Source: Treponema sp. (GTDB taxonomy: Bacteria > Spirochaetota > Spirochaetia > Treponematales > Breznakiellaceae). Taken from it: DNA of 6,271 nucleotides. Every line of letters begins with the position of its first letter. Position 1 is the first letter of the stretch. Below the pieces are notes generated by a model. That model did not search any database and had not been told where the DNA came from. It saw only the letters and a program-made list of their open reading frames with translations. The position numbers were made by a program, and so were the translations under genes. The DNA is taken from positions 6,226 to 12,496 of the forward strand of contig WQRT01000068.1 in the NCBI GenBank assembly GCA_009786625.1, read 5' to 3'. Below are positions 1-6,143 of the stretch, piece by piece.

Positions 1-156
1 ATAGGCTCCGGAGGCAATTACGCGTATGCCGCGGCGCTTGCGTTTCTTGAAGGCAGCGATTTTAACGCGGCGCAAATCGCCGAAAAAAGCCTGCAAATTG
101 CGGGTAACATCTGCATTTACACAAATATGCAGATAACGCTTGAGGTATTGGGATGA
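1..156 (+). CDS. hslV: ATP-dependent protease peptidase subunit HslV (ClpQ), 3' end only
   Basis: Only the last 51 codons are present; the reading frame is open from the first base and ends at TGA 154-156. HslV is the threonine peptidase that forms a double-hexamer chamber in the cytoplasm and degrades proteins unfolded by HslU. The fragment begins with I-GSGGNYA, the glycine-rich segment typical of the C-terminal half of HslV, followed by an alanine-rich helix (AYAAALAFL) and the terminal strand [15 protein letters not shown], which matches the family's usual end. The N-terminal catalytic threonine lies outside the window. hslU starts 45 bases downstream on the same strand, the usual hslVU pairing. 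Identification is by motif recognition together with this neighbour. Confidence 0.93.
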   Translation: MGSGGNYAYAAALAFLEGSDFNAAQIAEKSLQIAGNICIYTNMQITLEVLG

Positions 157-201
157 AGTTATTTTCATTCATAATTATAACGCGCGGCAAGAGGTTGACA
201 A

Positions 202-1767
202 ATGGACGATAAAAAACAGATTAACGAGAAAAAAAACGAGTATACTCCGAGAGAAATTGTAGCGGAACTGGATAAATACATCGTCGGGCAGAAGAAGGCA
301 AAAAGAGCTGTCGCTGTCGCGCTTCGCAACAGAATAAGAAGATTAAAACTCGACCCGGAGTTACGCGAAGATATCGCGCCTAAGAATATTTTAATGATAG
401 GGCCTACGGGCGTGGGAAAAACCGAAATAGCGCGTCGGCTCGCGAAACTCGCAGGTTCGCCGTTTATAAAAGTTGAAGCTACAAAATACACGGAAGTGGG
501 TTATGTCGGCCGCGATGTCGAATCCATGGTGCGCGATCTGATGGCGGCTGGTTTTCAGATGGTAAAACAGGAGATGCAGGAATCAGTTACGCAGGAAGCC
601 GAGAAACGCGCGGAGGAAGCGCTTCTTGATCTTTTACTGCCGACAAACACGAAAAAGCCGAAGGAGAAAACGCCTTCTCCCGTCATAAAACCGATGGGTA
701 CTTTTACAATAAATCCCGATAACTCAAACGGCGGCATTATTGCGACAACACTTCAGCTTGGTTTTCCCATCGTTAAAAAGAAAGACGGCGAGGAGACCGT
801 AAGCGAAGAAAACGCCGCGCCGCAATTTGAAAATGTAAACGACACCGCGTTTCATCAGGAAGAAAAACCCGAGAACGACGAGAAGACAAATAAAACAAGA
901 GAAAAATTGCGCGTAATGCTTCGCGAGGGAAAACTCGATGACAAAACTGTCGAGCTTGTGTTGAATCAGAATCCGCAGTTTCCGTCAATCGAGATGATGG
1001 GCGGCAGCATGGAAGATTTGGAATCAACTCTTTCGGGATTCGCCGGTCTTTTGGGCGGCAACAAAAAAAGAAAGGTTGTATCTGTCACGCGGGCAAAAGA
1101 AATTCTTTTAGCCGAGGAAGCGGAAAAACTTGTTGACCGCGACAAGGTAAGCGATGAAGCCCGCAGCCGCGTGGAACAGACAGGCATCATTTTTATAGAC
1201 GAGATCGATAAGATCGCCGTAAAGGGAGATCGCGGCGGGGGTCCCGATGTAAGCCGCGAAGGCGTCCAGCGCGACATTCTGCCGATTGTCGAGGGCGCGA
1301 CCGTAAACACTAAATGGGGGCCGGTGAACACCGATCACATCCTATTTATCGCCGCGGGCGCTTTCAATGTAAGTAAACCGTCCGACTTGATTCCTGAATT
1401 ACAGGGACGTTTTCCGCTCAGAGTGGAACTTGATTCGCTTGGAAAGGATGATTTTCTGCGGATTCTCACCGAGCCGAAGAACGCGCTTATCAAGCAGTAC
1501 ACGGAGCTTCTGGCAACGGAAAACGTTAAACTCAATTTCGCGCCCGAAGCTGTCGAGCATTTGGCGGCGCTGGCGGCGGAAGTCAACTCAAAACTGGAAA
1601 ATATCGGGGCAAGAAGGCTTCATACGATAATGGAAGCTCTTTTAGAAGAGTTATCGTTTGAGGCTTCCGACATAGCCCCTGCGAACATTGATATAACCGT
1701 GGATTATGTGAATCAGAAACTGGCTGATATTGTTAAGGATCAGGATTTGGGGAGATATATCCTTTAG
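202..1767 (+). CDS. hslU: HslU (ClpY), AAA+ unfoldase of the HslVU protease
   Basis: This is the hexameric ATPase that unfolds proteins and threads them into HslV. Visible landmarks are Walker A GPTGVGKT (residues 67-74), pore loop GYVG (100-103), Walker B IIFIDE (329-334), an arginine-finger segment GRFPLRVEL starting at 402, and sensor 2 GARRLHT (469-475). The C-terminal end GRYIL corresponds to the tail that docks into HslV, so the 3' end is complete. The start is supported by AAGAGG at 189-194, seven bases upstream. At 521 residues it is about 80 longer than the E. coli protein (443). The extra length lies in the I domain: residues 148-232, between LLDLLLP and the conserved [16 protein letters not shown], form a charged, Lys/Glu/Pro/Asn-rich segment where E. 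coli has roughly 20 residues. All ATPase motifs are intact, so it should be functional. It is probably co-transcribed with hslV. Confidence 0.97.
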   Translation: MDDKKQINEKKNEYTPREIVAELDKYIVGQKKAKRAVAVALRNRIRRLKLDPELREDIAPKNILMIGPTGVGKTEIARRLAKLAGSPFIKVEATKYTEVGYVGRDVESMVRDLMAAGFQMVKQEMQESVTQEAEKRAEEALLDLLLPTNTKKPKEKTPSPVIKPMGTFTINPDNSNGGIIATTLQLGFPIVKKKDGEETVSEENAAPQFENVNDTAFHQEEKPENDEKTNKTREKLRVMLREGKLDDKTVELVLNQNPQFPSIEMMGGSMEDLESTLSGFAGLLGGNKKRKVVSVTRAKEILLAEEAEKLVDRDKVSDEARSRVEQTGIIFIDEIDKIAVKGDRGGGPDVSREGVQRDILPIVEGATVNTKWGPVNTDHILFIAAGAFNVSKPSDLIPELQGRFPLRVELDSLGKDDFLRILTEPKNALIKQYTELLATENVKLNFAPEAVEHLAALAAEVNSKLENIGARRLHTIMEALLEELSFEASDIAPANIDITVDYVNQKLADIVKDQDLGRYIL

Positions 1768-1777
1768 GGGATAGAGG
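1764..1777 (+). repeat. Short G-rich heptamer repeat at the hslU stop codon
   Basis: Two 7-base units, TTAGGGG (1764-1770) and ATAGAGG (1771-1777), match the units found after flgB and fliG. The hslU stop codon TAG (1765-1767) lies inside the first unit. A degenerate third unit, TTATAAG, may follow at 1778-1784. This is the smallest copy of the repeat family in the window, and on its own it could be chance; its meaning comes from the two larger arrays. The rest of the gap to flgB (1785-1823) shows no clear terminator hairpin and no convincing promoter. Confidence 0.55.
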
Positions 1778-1838
1778 TTATAAGCGGCTTTAGGAGAGGT
1801 TTGTTTTTGCCGATGTTTGATGTAGGGGGAAATTTTTT

Positions 1839-2252
1839 ATGAACACTTTTGCGCGTAATTTAGATATGCTCCACAGGGCGCTTGATGTAAGCACGGTAAG
1901 GCGTCAGGTTATTGCTAACAATTTGGCAAATGCCAATGTTCCCAACTTTAAAAGATCGGTCGTAAACTTTGAAAGCGAATTGAAACGCGCTTTAAACACG
2001 GAAAGCCAAAGACCTGTAATGGAGCTTTCGCTGACCCATCCCGATCATATTCCCAATTTCAAAGAGAGGGATTACAGAGATGTGGAAATAAGGCGGGTTT
2101 TGGATTATGCAAGCACGTACAACAATAACGGGAACAATGTAGACCCGGAACAGGAGTTCATGCTCGCTACTCAAAACCAGATGGCGTACACGCTTTACGC
2201 GCAGGCGGCGGCGTTTGAGTTCAGCCAAGTCAATCAGGTATTGAGGGGTTAG
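1839..2252 (+). CDS. flgB: Flagellar basal-body proximal rod protein FlgB
   Basis: FlgB is one of the proximal rod subunits, exported by the flagellar type III apparatus to build the rod directly above the MS ring; in spirochaetes this lies in the periplasm. The 137-residue length is normal for the family. The N-terminal rod signature VIANNLANANVPNFKR (residues 24-39) is clear, and the C-terminal helix (FMLATQNQMAYTLYAQAAAFEFSQVNQVL) is the matching coiled-coil half of rod proteins. No cleavable signal peptide is seen, as expected for type III export. The start is supported by AGGGGGA at 1824-1830, eight bases upstream. It is the first flagellar gene of the cluster, 71 bases after hslU, and is followed by flgC after a repeat-filled 61-base gap. 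Confidence 0.97.
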   Translation: MNTFARNLDMLHRALDVSTVRRQVIANNLANANVPNFKRSVVNFESELKRALNTESQRPVMELSLTHPDHIPNFKERDYRDVEIRRVLDYASTYNNNGNNVDPEQEFMLATQNQMAYTLYAQAAAFEFSQVNQVLRG

Positions 2253-2292
2253 GTTAGGGGATAGGGATTAGAGGTTAGAGGTTAGGGGATAG
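2249..2292 (+). repeat. Tandem G-rich heptamer array between flgB and flgC
   Basis: From 2254 the sequence runs in 7-base steps: TTAGGGG at 2254-2260, ATAGGGA at 2261-2267, TTAGAGG twice (2268-2274 and 2275-2281), and TTAGGGG again at 2282-2288 followed by ATAG. The 12-base string GTTAGGGGATAG occurs at 2253-2264 and exactly again at 2281-2292, 28 bases (four units) apart. A shorter TTAGG at 2249-2253 overlaps the flgB stop codon (TAG 2250-2252). The array fills most of the gap and ends about ten bases before the flgC ribosome binding site (GAGGAG 2303-2308). It is oriented G-rich on the coding strand, like the copies after hslU and fliG. Its function is unknown. Confidence 0.85.
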
Positions 2293-2313
2293 ATAATTTT
2301 TTGAGGAGTTTGT

Positions 2314-2775
2314 ATGGGGATTTTTAGTTCTATAAATATTGCAGCTACTGGATTGAGCGCCAACAGGGTAAAGCTTGATGTTATAGCGGATAACATGGCG
2401 AATGTAAACACAACGAGGACAACGGAAGGCGGCGTGTTCAGAAGAAGCCGCGTTATCATGCGTCCGATGGTTGACAGCCCTTACTGGAGATCGCCTTTTC
2501 TTCCTGATTCACTTGATAACGGAATCGGAAAGGGAGTGCGCGTTGTCGAGATACAAAAAGATCGCACAACAGAGACAAGGTTTGTTTATGATCCGACGCA
2601 TCCTGACGCGATTATTTCTGGTCCGCGCGAGGGCTATGTAGAAATGCCGAATGTCGATGTAGTGTCGGAAATGGTGGACATGATTAGCGCGTCACGCTCT
2701 TACGAAGCGAACGCCGCGATAATAGAAGGATCAAAAGCGATGTTCCAGCGGGCGCTGGATATCGGAAGCAGATAA
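2314..2775 (+). CDS. flgC: Flagellar basal-body proximal rod protein FlgC
   Basis: FlgC is a proximal rod subunit that assembles with FlgB, FlgF and FliE. The 153-residue protein opens with the rod-protein N-terminal helix (INIAATGLSANRVKLDVIADNMANVNTT, split by the signature DVIADNMANVNTTRT at residues 22-36). It closes with the C-terminal signature NVDVVSEMVDMISASRSYEAN (113-133 as a segment) and a further helix, the standard FlgC architecture. In between, EGYVEMPNV is the usual lead-in to the C-terminal helix. The start is supported by GAGGAG (2303-2308), five bases upstream. The gap to fliE is only 20 bases, so the two are surely in one operon. Nothing in the sequence suggests damage. Confidence 0.97.
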   Translation: MGIFSSINIAATGLSANRVKLDVIADNMANVNTTRTTEGGVFRRSRVIMRPMVDSPYWRSPFLPDSLDNGIGKGVRVVEIQKDRTTETRFVYDPTHPDAIISGPREGYVEMPNVDVVSEMVDMISASRSYEANAAIIEGSKAMFQRALDIGSR

Positions 2776-2795
2776 AATTAAAAGGGGAGGGGTAA

Positions 2796-3191
2796 ATGAA
2801 TATTTTCGGAAATGAAGCGTATATAAGCACGGCTGCCGCGAAAAATTACGCGACTGTAATGAACCGTACGCATCCTAATCACATGAAAATGCCTGATAGT
2901 CCGTATCTGGGAAACGGAAGCAATGTTCTCGCATTAAGGGATAAAATCGGAGCGGACAGCTCGATGAGAATGGGAACATTCGAAGACGCGATGCTGCAGG
3001 CGCTTGATAAGGTTTCGGGATCGCAGATAAACGCGAGTAATTTGCAAAAAGAAGCGATAATAAATCCTGATTCAGTTGATATTCATGATATAACAATCGC
3101 GCAGGCGGAAGCAAGTATGGCGTTGGGCATTACGCGCAACATTTTAAGCAGACTTGTTCAAAGTTGGAGAGATTTAATAAATACAAGATAA
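2796..3191 (+). CDS. fliE: Flagellar hook-basal body protein FliE
   Basis: FliE sits between the MS ring (FliF) and the proximal rod, and is among the first substrates of the flagellar export apparatus. The C-terminal half is diagnostic: KEAI followed by NPDSVDIHD (residues 90-98), then an ITIAQAEASMALGITRNIL-type helix and a terminal helix ending LINTR. At 131 residues it is about 25 longer than E. coli FliE (104). The extra residues lie in the poorly conserved N-terminal part. The ATG at 2796 is preferred because GGGGAGGGG (2784-2792) precedes it directly, whereas the internal ATG codons near residues 22-33 lack such a site. It lies between flgC and fliF, its usual neighbours. Confidence 0.95.
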   Translation: MNIFGNEAYISTAAAKNYATVMNRTHPNHMKMPDSPYLGNGSNVLALRDKIGADSSMRMGTFEDAMLQALDKVSGSQINASNLQKEAIINPDSVDIHDITIAQAEASMALGITRNILSRLVQSWRDLINTR

Positions 3192-3205
3192 ATAATCACA
3201 GGAAT

Positions 3206-3212
3206 GGGGGGG
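3206..3212 (+). promoter_or_regulatory. Ribosome binding site of fliF formed by a seven-G tract
   Basis: An uninterrupted run of seven G residues ends four bases before the fliF ATG (3217), and it is the only purine-rich sequence that can serve as a Shine-Dalgarno site. Together with the following A it supplies GGGGGA. An ATG at 3204 just upstream opens an out-of-frame 67-codon shadow and has no good site of its own, so 3217 is the fliF start. A mononucleotide tract here could vary in length, which would shift the binding-site spacing; seven residues is short for such behaviour. Confidence 0.6.
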
Positions 3213-3216
3213 ATAA

Positions 3217-4932
3217 ATGGATTTTTTCAAAAAATTATTTACAAAAGTAATGGCGTTGTGGGCAGGCTGGGGTTTGCAGCAGCGGATCATTATCGGTGTT
3301 GCCGTGCTTCTTGCAATCAGCGGCGTTGCCGCGCTTTTTATGGTTTCGTCAACACCTGTCATGGTTTCCGTCATCGACGCGCCGATCAGGGACGAAGCGG
3401 CTCTTGACAGGATTGTACTGCGTCTCAATCAGGAAGATATTAATGTCAGCGTAACGGCAAACGGAATAGTGCAAGTTGACGATGCCGTGACCGCGCGGAG
3501 AATGAGAGCGATACTCATCCGTGAAGATCTAATTCCTTCAGGGATTGATCCTTGGGCGATCTTCGATAAGGAAAGATGGAGCATAACGGACTTTGAACGC
3601 AATGTAAATAAACAGCGCGCGCAGGAGAGAATGATCCTTGAACATTTAAAGTCCATAGACGACATTGATGATGTCAGGCTTCAGATAGGATGGCCTCCCG
3701 ACAGGCTCTTCCGCTCCGAGCAGCATCCCGTTACTGTCAGTGTGCACATAACGCCGCGTCCGGGAAGCGATATTACAACATCTCCGCAGAACCGCAGAAA
3801 AATTGAAGGTGTTCAGAAACTTCTCCAGTTCGCTGTTGTGGGGCTTTTACCTGGCAATATCGTCATCACGGATAATTACGGCAATATACTTAACGATTTT
3901 GATGGGCTTGCCGCTTCCGACAGGCTTGCGCTTATAGAGCAGGAAAGTAAGCTAATAAGGAAGCAGGAATCGCATTACCGCGAGCTTGTACTGGCATCTT
4001 TGCAGAGCATTTATTCAAGCGATCGTGTAAGGGATCTTAATATAAAAATTGATATGGATATGTCAAAAATGACTATCGGCACAACCGAGCATTTCCCGAT
4101 AACGATGAAACCGGCGACACCGGGTCTTCCATATGACGACTCAGTTCTGCTTCAATCAATATTAAGGTCGCAAACTGTTTCTGAAACAAAATTCAGGGGA
4201 ACAGGTTTTGTTCCGGAAGGTCCTCCGGGGTTTGAAGGAAACACGCCGCCCGCGTACATGGACATGAATAACCTCTGGGGCGAAGTCGATCAGTCAATGA
4301 ATATTTTAAACCACGAAATAAACAAGCGCGAGATAGAAGAAGAGAGAAGCCCTTCAATAGATCGCGTAACAATTTCCGTTAATATTGACGGAACGTGGAA
4401 ATTAAAATTTGACGCTAAGGGAAACCCTGTCGTTCTTCCAGACGGATCAATAGAAAGAGAGTACACACCGATTCCCGCGGACGACATCCGCAGAGTGGAA
4501 GGATTAATTCGCGACGCTGTCGGTTACAATTCGGCAAGAGGCGACTCCGTTACAGTGCATAACATTCAGGTCGATCGCACTCAGCAGTTCAAAGATGAAG
4601 ACGCGGCATTTTTCAGGCAGAAACAAATACAGTTAACAGTAATTGTTTTTATATCAGGTTTGACATTACTTTTATTTGGATTTATGCTGTTTAGGATGAT
4701 CTCCCGCGAGATGGAGAGACGCAGAAGGCTTGCCGAAGAAGAACGGGCAAGAAGAGAGCAGATGCTGCGGGAAAGCGCTATGGCGGAAGCGGAAAGCGGA
4801 GACGGAACGGAAGTATCAATTTCGTTGGAAGAGCGCTCGAGGATGGAACTTATGGAAAACGCCGTCAACATGGCGAAGGAACATCCGGAAGATGCCGCGC
4901 AGCTTATCAGAACATGGTTGTTGGAGGAATAG
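3217..4932 (+). CDS. fliF: Flagellar MS-ring protein FliF
   Basis: FliF subunits form the membrane-embedded MS ring, the base on which rod, rotor and export gate are built. The 571-residue length is near the usual 550-570. A first transmembrane segment lies at about residues 24-44 and a second at about 471-492, bracketing the large periplasmic region with the ring-building domains; the motifs DDAVTARRMRAILIRE and DPWAIFDKERW (111-121) are typical of FliF. After the second segment a strongly charged basic/acidic helix leads to a C-terminal tail (537-571, ending LIRTWLLEE) that matches the FliG-binding tail of the family. No signal peptide is cleaved, since the first segment is a membrane anchor. 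Start choice rests on the G-rich site just upstream and on the family-like N-terminus (MDFFKKLF). fliG starts three bases after the stop codon, so the two are probably translationally coupled. Confidence 0.97.
   Translation: MDFFKKLFTKVMALWAGWGLQQRIIIGVAVLLAISGVAALFMVSSTPVMVSVIDAPIRDEAALDRIVLRLNQEDINVSVTANGIVQVDDAVTARRMRAILIREDLIPSGIDPWAIFDKERWSITDFERNVNKQRAQERMILEHLKSIDDIDDVRLQIGWPPDRLFRSEQHPVTVSVHITPRPGSDITTSPQNRRKIEGVQKLLQFAVVGLLPGNIVITDNYGNILNDFDGLAASDRLALIEQESKLIRKQESHYRELVLASLQSIYSSDRVRDLNIKIDMDMSKMTIGTTEHFPITMKPATPGLPYDDSVLLQSILRSQTVSETKFRGTGFVPEGPPGFEGNTPPAYMDMNNLWGEVDQSMNILNHEINKREIEEERSPSIDRVTISVNIDGTWKLKFDAKGNPVVLPDGSIEREYTPIPADDIRRVEGLIRDAVGYNSARGDSVTVHNIQVDRTQQFKDEDAAFFRQKQIQLTVIVFISGLTLLLFGFMLFRMISREMERRRRLAEEERARREQMLRESAMAEAESGDGTEVSISLEERSRMELMENAVNMAKEHPEDAAQLIRTWLLEE
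4923..4927 (+). promoter_or_regulatory. Ribosome binding site of fliG inside the end of fliF
   Basis: GGAGG lies within the last codons of fliF, eight bases before the fliG ATG (4936). Because the fliF stop codon (4930-4932) lies between this site and the start, ribosomes finishing FliF are placed directly at the fliG start. This supports coupled synthesis of the two proteins, which bind each other in the rotor. Confidence 0.75.
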
Positions 4933-4935
4933 AAC

Positions 4936-5991
4936 ATGGCAAAAGCAGGTTTACCAGCCGCTCCCGCGGGAGCCTCCAAAAAGAAAGGCGCGAAAGAATA
5001 TACAGGACGGCAGAAAGCCGCAATCTTTCTTGTAACAATAGGATCGGAAATCTCCGCAGAGATATTCAAATATCTGCGTGAGGATGAAATTGAAACTCTC
5101 ACATTTGAAATCGCGCGTCTTGAAACAATAGACGCCGAACAGAAGGACGCCATCTTGCAGGAATTCCAAGAACTGATGATGGCGAACCAGTTCATCTCCA
5201 CAGGCGGTATTGATTACGCAAGGGAACTTCTGGAAAAATCATTGGGAAGCCAGAAGGCGATCGATATAATTAACAGATTAACATCGAGCCTTCAAGTGCG
5301 TCCCTTTGACTTCATCAGGCGGACAGACCCCGCGCACCTTTTAAACTTTATCCAGCAGGAACATCCGCAGACAATCGCGCTTATCCTCGCTTACCTTGAA
5401 CCAAACAAGGCTTCTATGATATTGCAGAATCTTCCGCAGGAAGTTCAGAGCGATGTCGCGCGGCGTATTGCGACAATGGACAGAACAAGCCCGGAAGTAT
5501 TACGCGAAGTTGAACGCGTACTTGAAAAGAAACTCTCATCGCTGTCAAGCGAAGACTACACGGCGGCGGGCGGCGTAGAAAGCATCGTTGAAATTCTCAA
5601 CCTTGTTGACCGCGCTTCGGAGAAGCAGATCATCGAAGCTCTGGAAGACGAAGACCCGGAGCTTGCCGAAGAAATCAAAAAAAGAATGTTCGTATTCGAA
5701 GACATTGTTATGCTCGACGACCGCGCCATTCAGAAAGTTATGCGCGAAGTCGATTCGCAGGAACTCGCAAAAGCGCTTAAGTCCGTTGACTCGGAAGTTC
5801 AGGACAAGATCTTCAAGAATATGTCTAAACGCGCCGCGAGCATGCTTAAGGAAGACATGGAATACATGGGCCCGGTACGCTTGAAGGATGTTGAAGAAGC
5901 GCAGCAGAAAATTGTATCAATCATCAGGCACCTTGAAGACACCGGCGAAATTGTAGTAGCCCGTGCCGGCGAAGACGAGCTTGTAGTATAA
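4936..5991 (+). CDS. fliG: Flagellar rotor/switch protein FliG (FliG-2 position)
   Basis: FliG is the rotor protein on the cytoplasmic face of the MS ring; it binds FliF with its N-terminal domain and FliM with its middle domain, and takes torque from the MotA stators with its C-terminal domain. In the 351 residues, a short Ala/Lys-rich leader (1-20) precedes the N domain. The EHPQTIA motif of the middle domain is at 142-148, the Gly-Gly linker at 212-213, and the MFVF hinge at 251-254. Aligning by eye to E. coli with a constant offset of 18, the torque-related charges are K282 (K264), R299 (R281), E306 (D288), D307 (D289) and R315 (R297). All charges are thus kept, with one Asp-to-Glu change. 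Spirochaetes commonly carry two FliG proteins; the copy in the flgB operon, as here, is called FliG-2 and is the motor copy in Borrelia. Confidence 0.97.
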   Translation: MAKAGLPAAPAGASKKKGAKEYTGRQKAAIFLVTIGSEISAEIFKYLREDEIETLTFEIARLETIDAEQKDAILQEFQELMMANQFISTGGIDYARELLEKSLGSQKAIDIINRLTSSLQVRPFDFIRRTDPAHLLNFIQQEHPQTIALILAYLEPNKASMILQNLPQEVQSDVARRIATMDRTSPEVLREVERVLEKKLSSLSSEDYTAAGGVESIVEILNLVDRASEKQIIEALEDEDPELAEEIKKRMFVFEDIVMLDDRAIQKVMREVDSQELAKALKSVDSEVQDKIFKNMSKRAASMLKEDMEYMGPVRLKDVEEAQQKIVSIIRHLEDTGEIVVARAGEDELVV

Positions 5992-5992
5992 T

Positions 5993-6034
5993 TTAGGGGA
6001 TAGGATATAGGGGATAGGGATCAGGGACTAGGGT
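5993..6034 (+). repeat. G-rich heptamer array after fliG, coding-strand orientation
   Basis: Six consecutive 7-base units begin two bases after the fliG stop codon. The first is TTAGGGG (5993-5999); the fourth and sixth are ATAGGGA (6014-6020) and CTAGGGT (6028-6034); the others (6000-6006, 6007-6013, 6021-6027) are variants of the same pattern, with a G run at positions 4-6 or 4-7 of each unit. The stretch 6010-6033 holds four G runs of at least three separated by 3, 4 and 4 bases, which meets the usual G-quadruplex pattern on the coding strand and therefore in the mRNA. This is the longest forward array in the window and is clearly related to the one between flgB and flgC. Confidence 0.85.
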
Positions 6035-6117
6035 TGTTGTTTGTAAACTGTTCGTGAGTTATACGATATGGTTGTGGATAACGATCCCCAGTACCTAACA
6101 CCCTAGTCCCCGATCCC
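6017..6117. repeat. Long inverted repeat made by opposed heptamer arrays
   Basis: The left arm GGGATCAGGGACTAGGGT (6017-6034) is complementary to the right arm ACCCTAGTCCCCGATCCC (6100-6117) at 17 of 18 positions; the exception is A6023 against C6111. The 65-base loop (6035-6099) is AT-richer and unrelated to the arms apart from further C-rich units near its right end. A stem this GC-rich could form in mRNA despite the large loop. There is no U-run after the right arm, so it is not a standard intrinsic terminator. The right arm ends about ten bases before the fliH ribosome binding site, so folding could affect fliH expression; that part is inference. Confidence 0.75.
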
Positions 6118-6120
6118 AAA
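6086..6120 (-). repeat. Heptamer array upstream of fliH, opposite orientation
   Basis: Read on the minus strand from 6120 downwards, five 7-base units are visible. They include TTTGGGA (6120-6114), CTAGGGT (6106-6100, identical to the last unit of the forward array) and ACTGGGG (6092-6086); the remaining two (6113-6107 and 6099-6093) are close variants. It is therefore the same repeat family in inverted orientation, separated from the forward array by 51 bases. Only here in the window does the repeat occur with its C-rich strand in the mRNA. No function is known to me. Confidence 0.75.
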
Positions 6121-6143
6121 CTCAGAAAAAGAGGTTGTAGCGT

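Noticed and set aside
195..200. TTGACA, a perfect sigma-70 -35 hexamer just before the hslU start
   Set aside because: The partner place for a -10 box (about 218-223, AGATTA) is poor and lies inside hslU; the hexamer overlaps the spacer after the ribosome binding site and is probably chance.
643..897. Frameshift or foreign insertion in hslU to explain the long I domain
   Set aside because: The frame stays open, flanking motifs remain in register, and base composition does not visibly differ from the rest of the gene.
1779..1784. TATAAG, a good sigma-70 -10 match between hslU and flgB
   Set aside because: The sequence 17 bases upstream (about 1756-1761) does not resemble TTGACA, and the match overlaps the degenerate edge of the heptamer repeat.
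1813..1842. Nine-codon reading frame starting at ATG 1813 and overlapping the flgB start codon in the ATGA arrangement
   Set aside because: It has no ribosome binding site of its own and spans the flgB binding site; too short to call a leader peptide without comparison.
3204..3407. 67-codon + strand frame starting at ATG 3204, just before fliF
   Set aside because: It is out of frame with fliF, and its product has no recognisable family; the fliF frame explains this DNA.
4581..5201. 206-codon open frame on the minus strand across the fliF-fliG junction
   Set aside because: It is antisense to two well-supported genes, its product is a Ser/Ile/Cys-rich composition typical of reverse-frame shadows, and no binding site is evident.
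6017..6117. Rho-independent terminator after fliG
   Set aside because: The loop of 65 bases is too large and no run of T follows the right arm.
5993..6120. CRISPR array
   Set aside because: Units are 7 bases, contiguous, with no spacers of regular length and no cas genes in the window.
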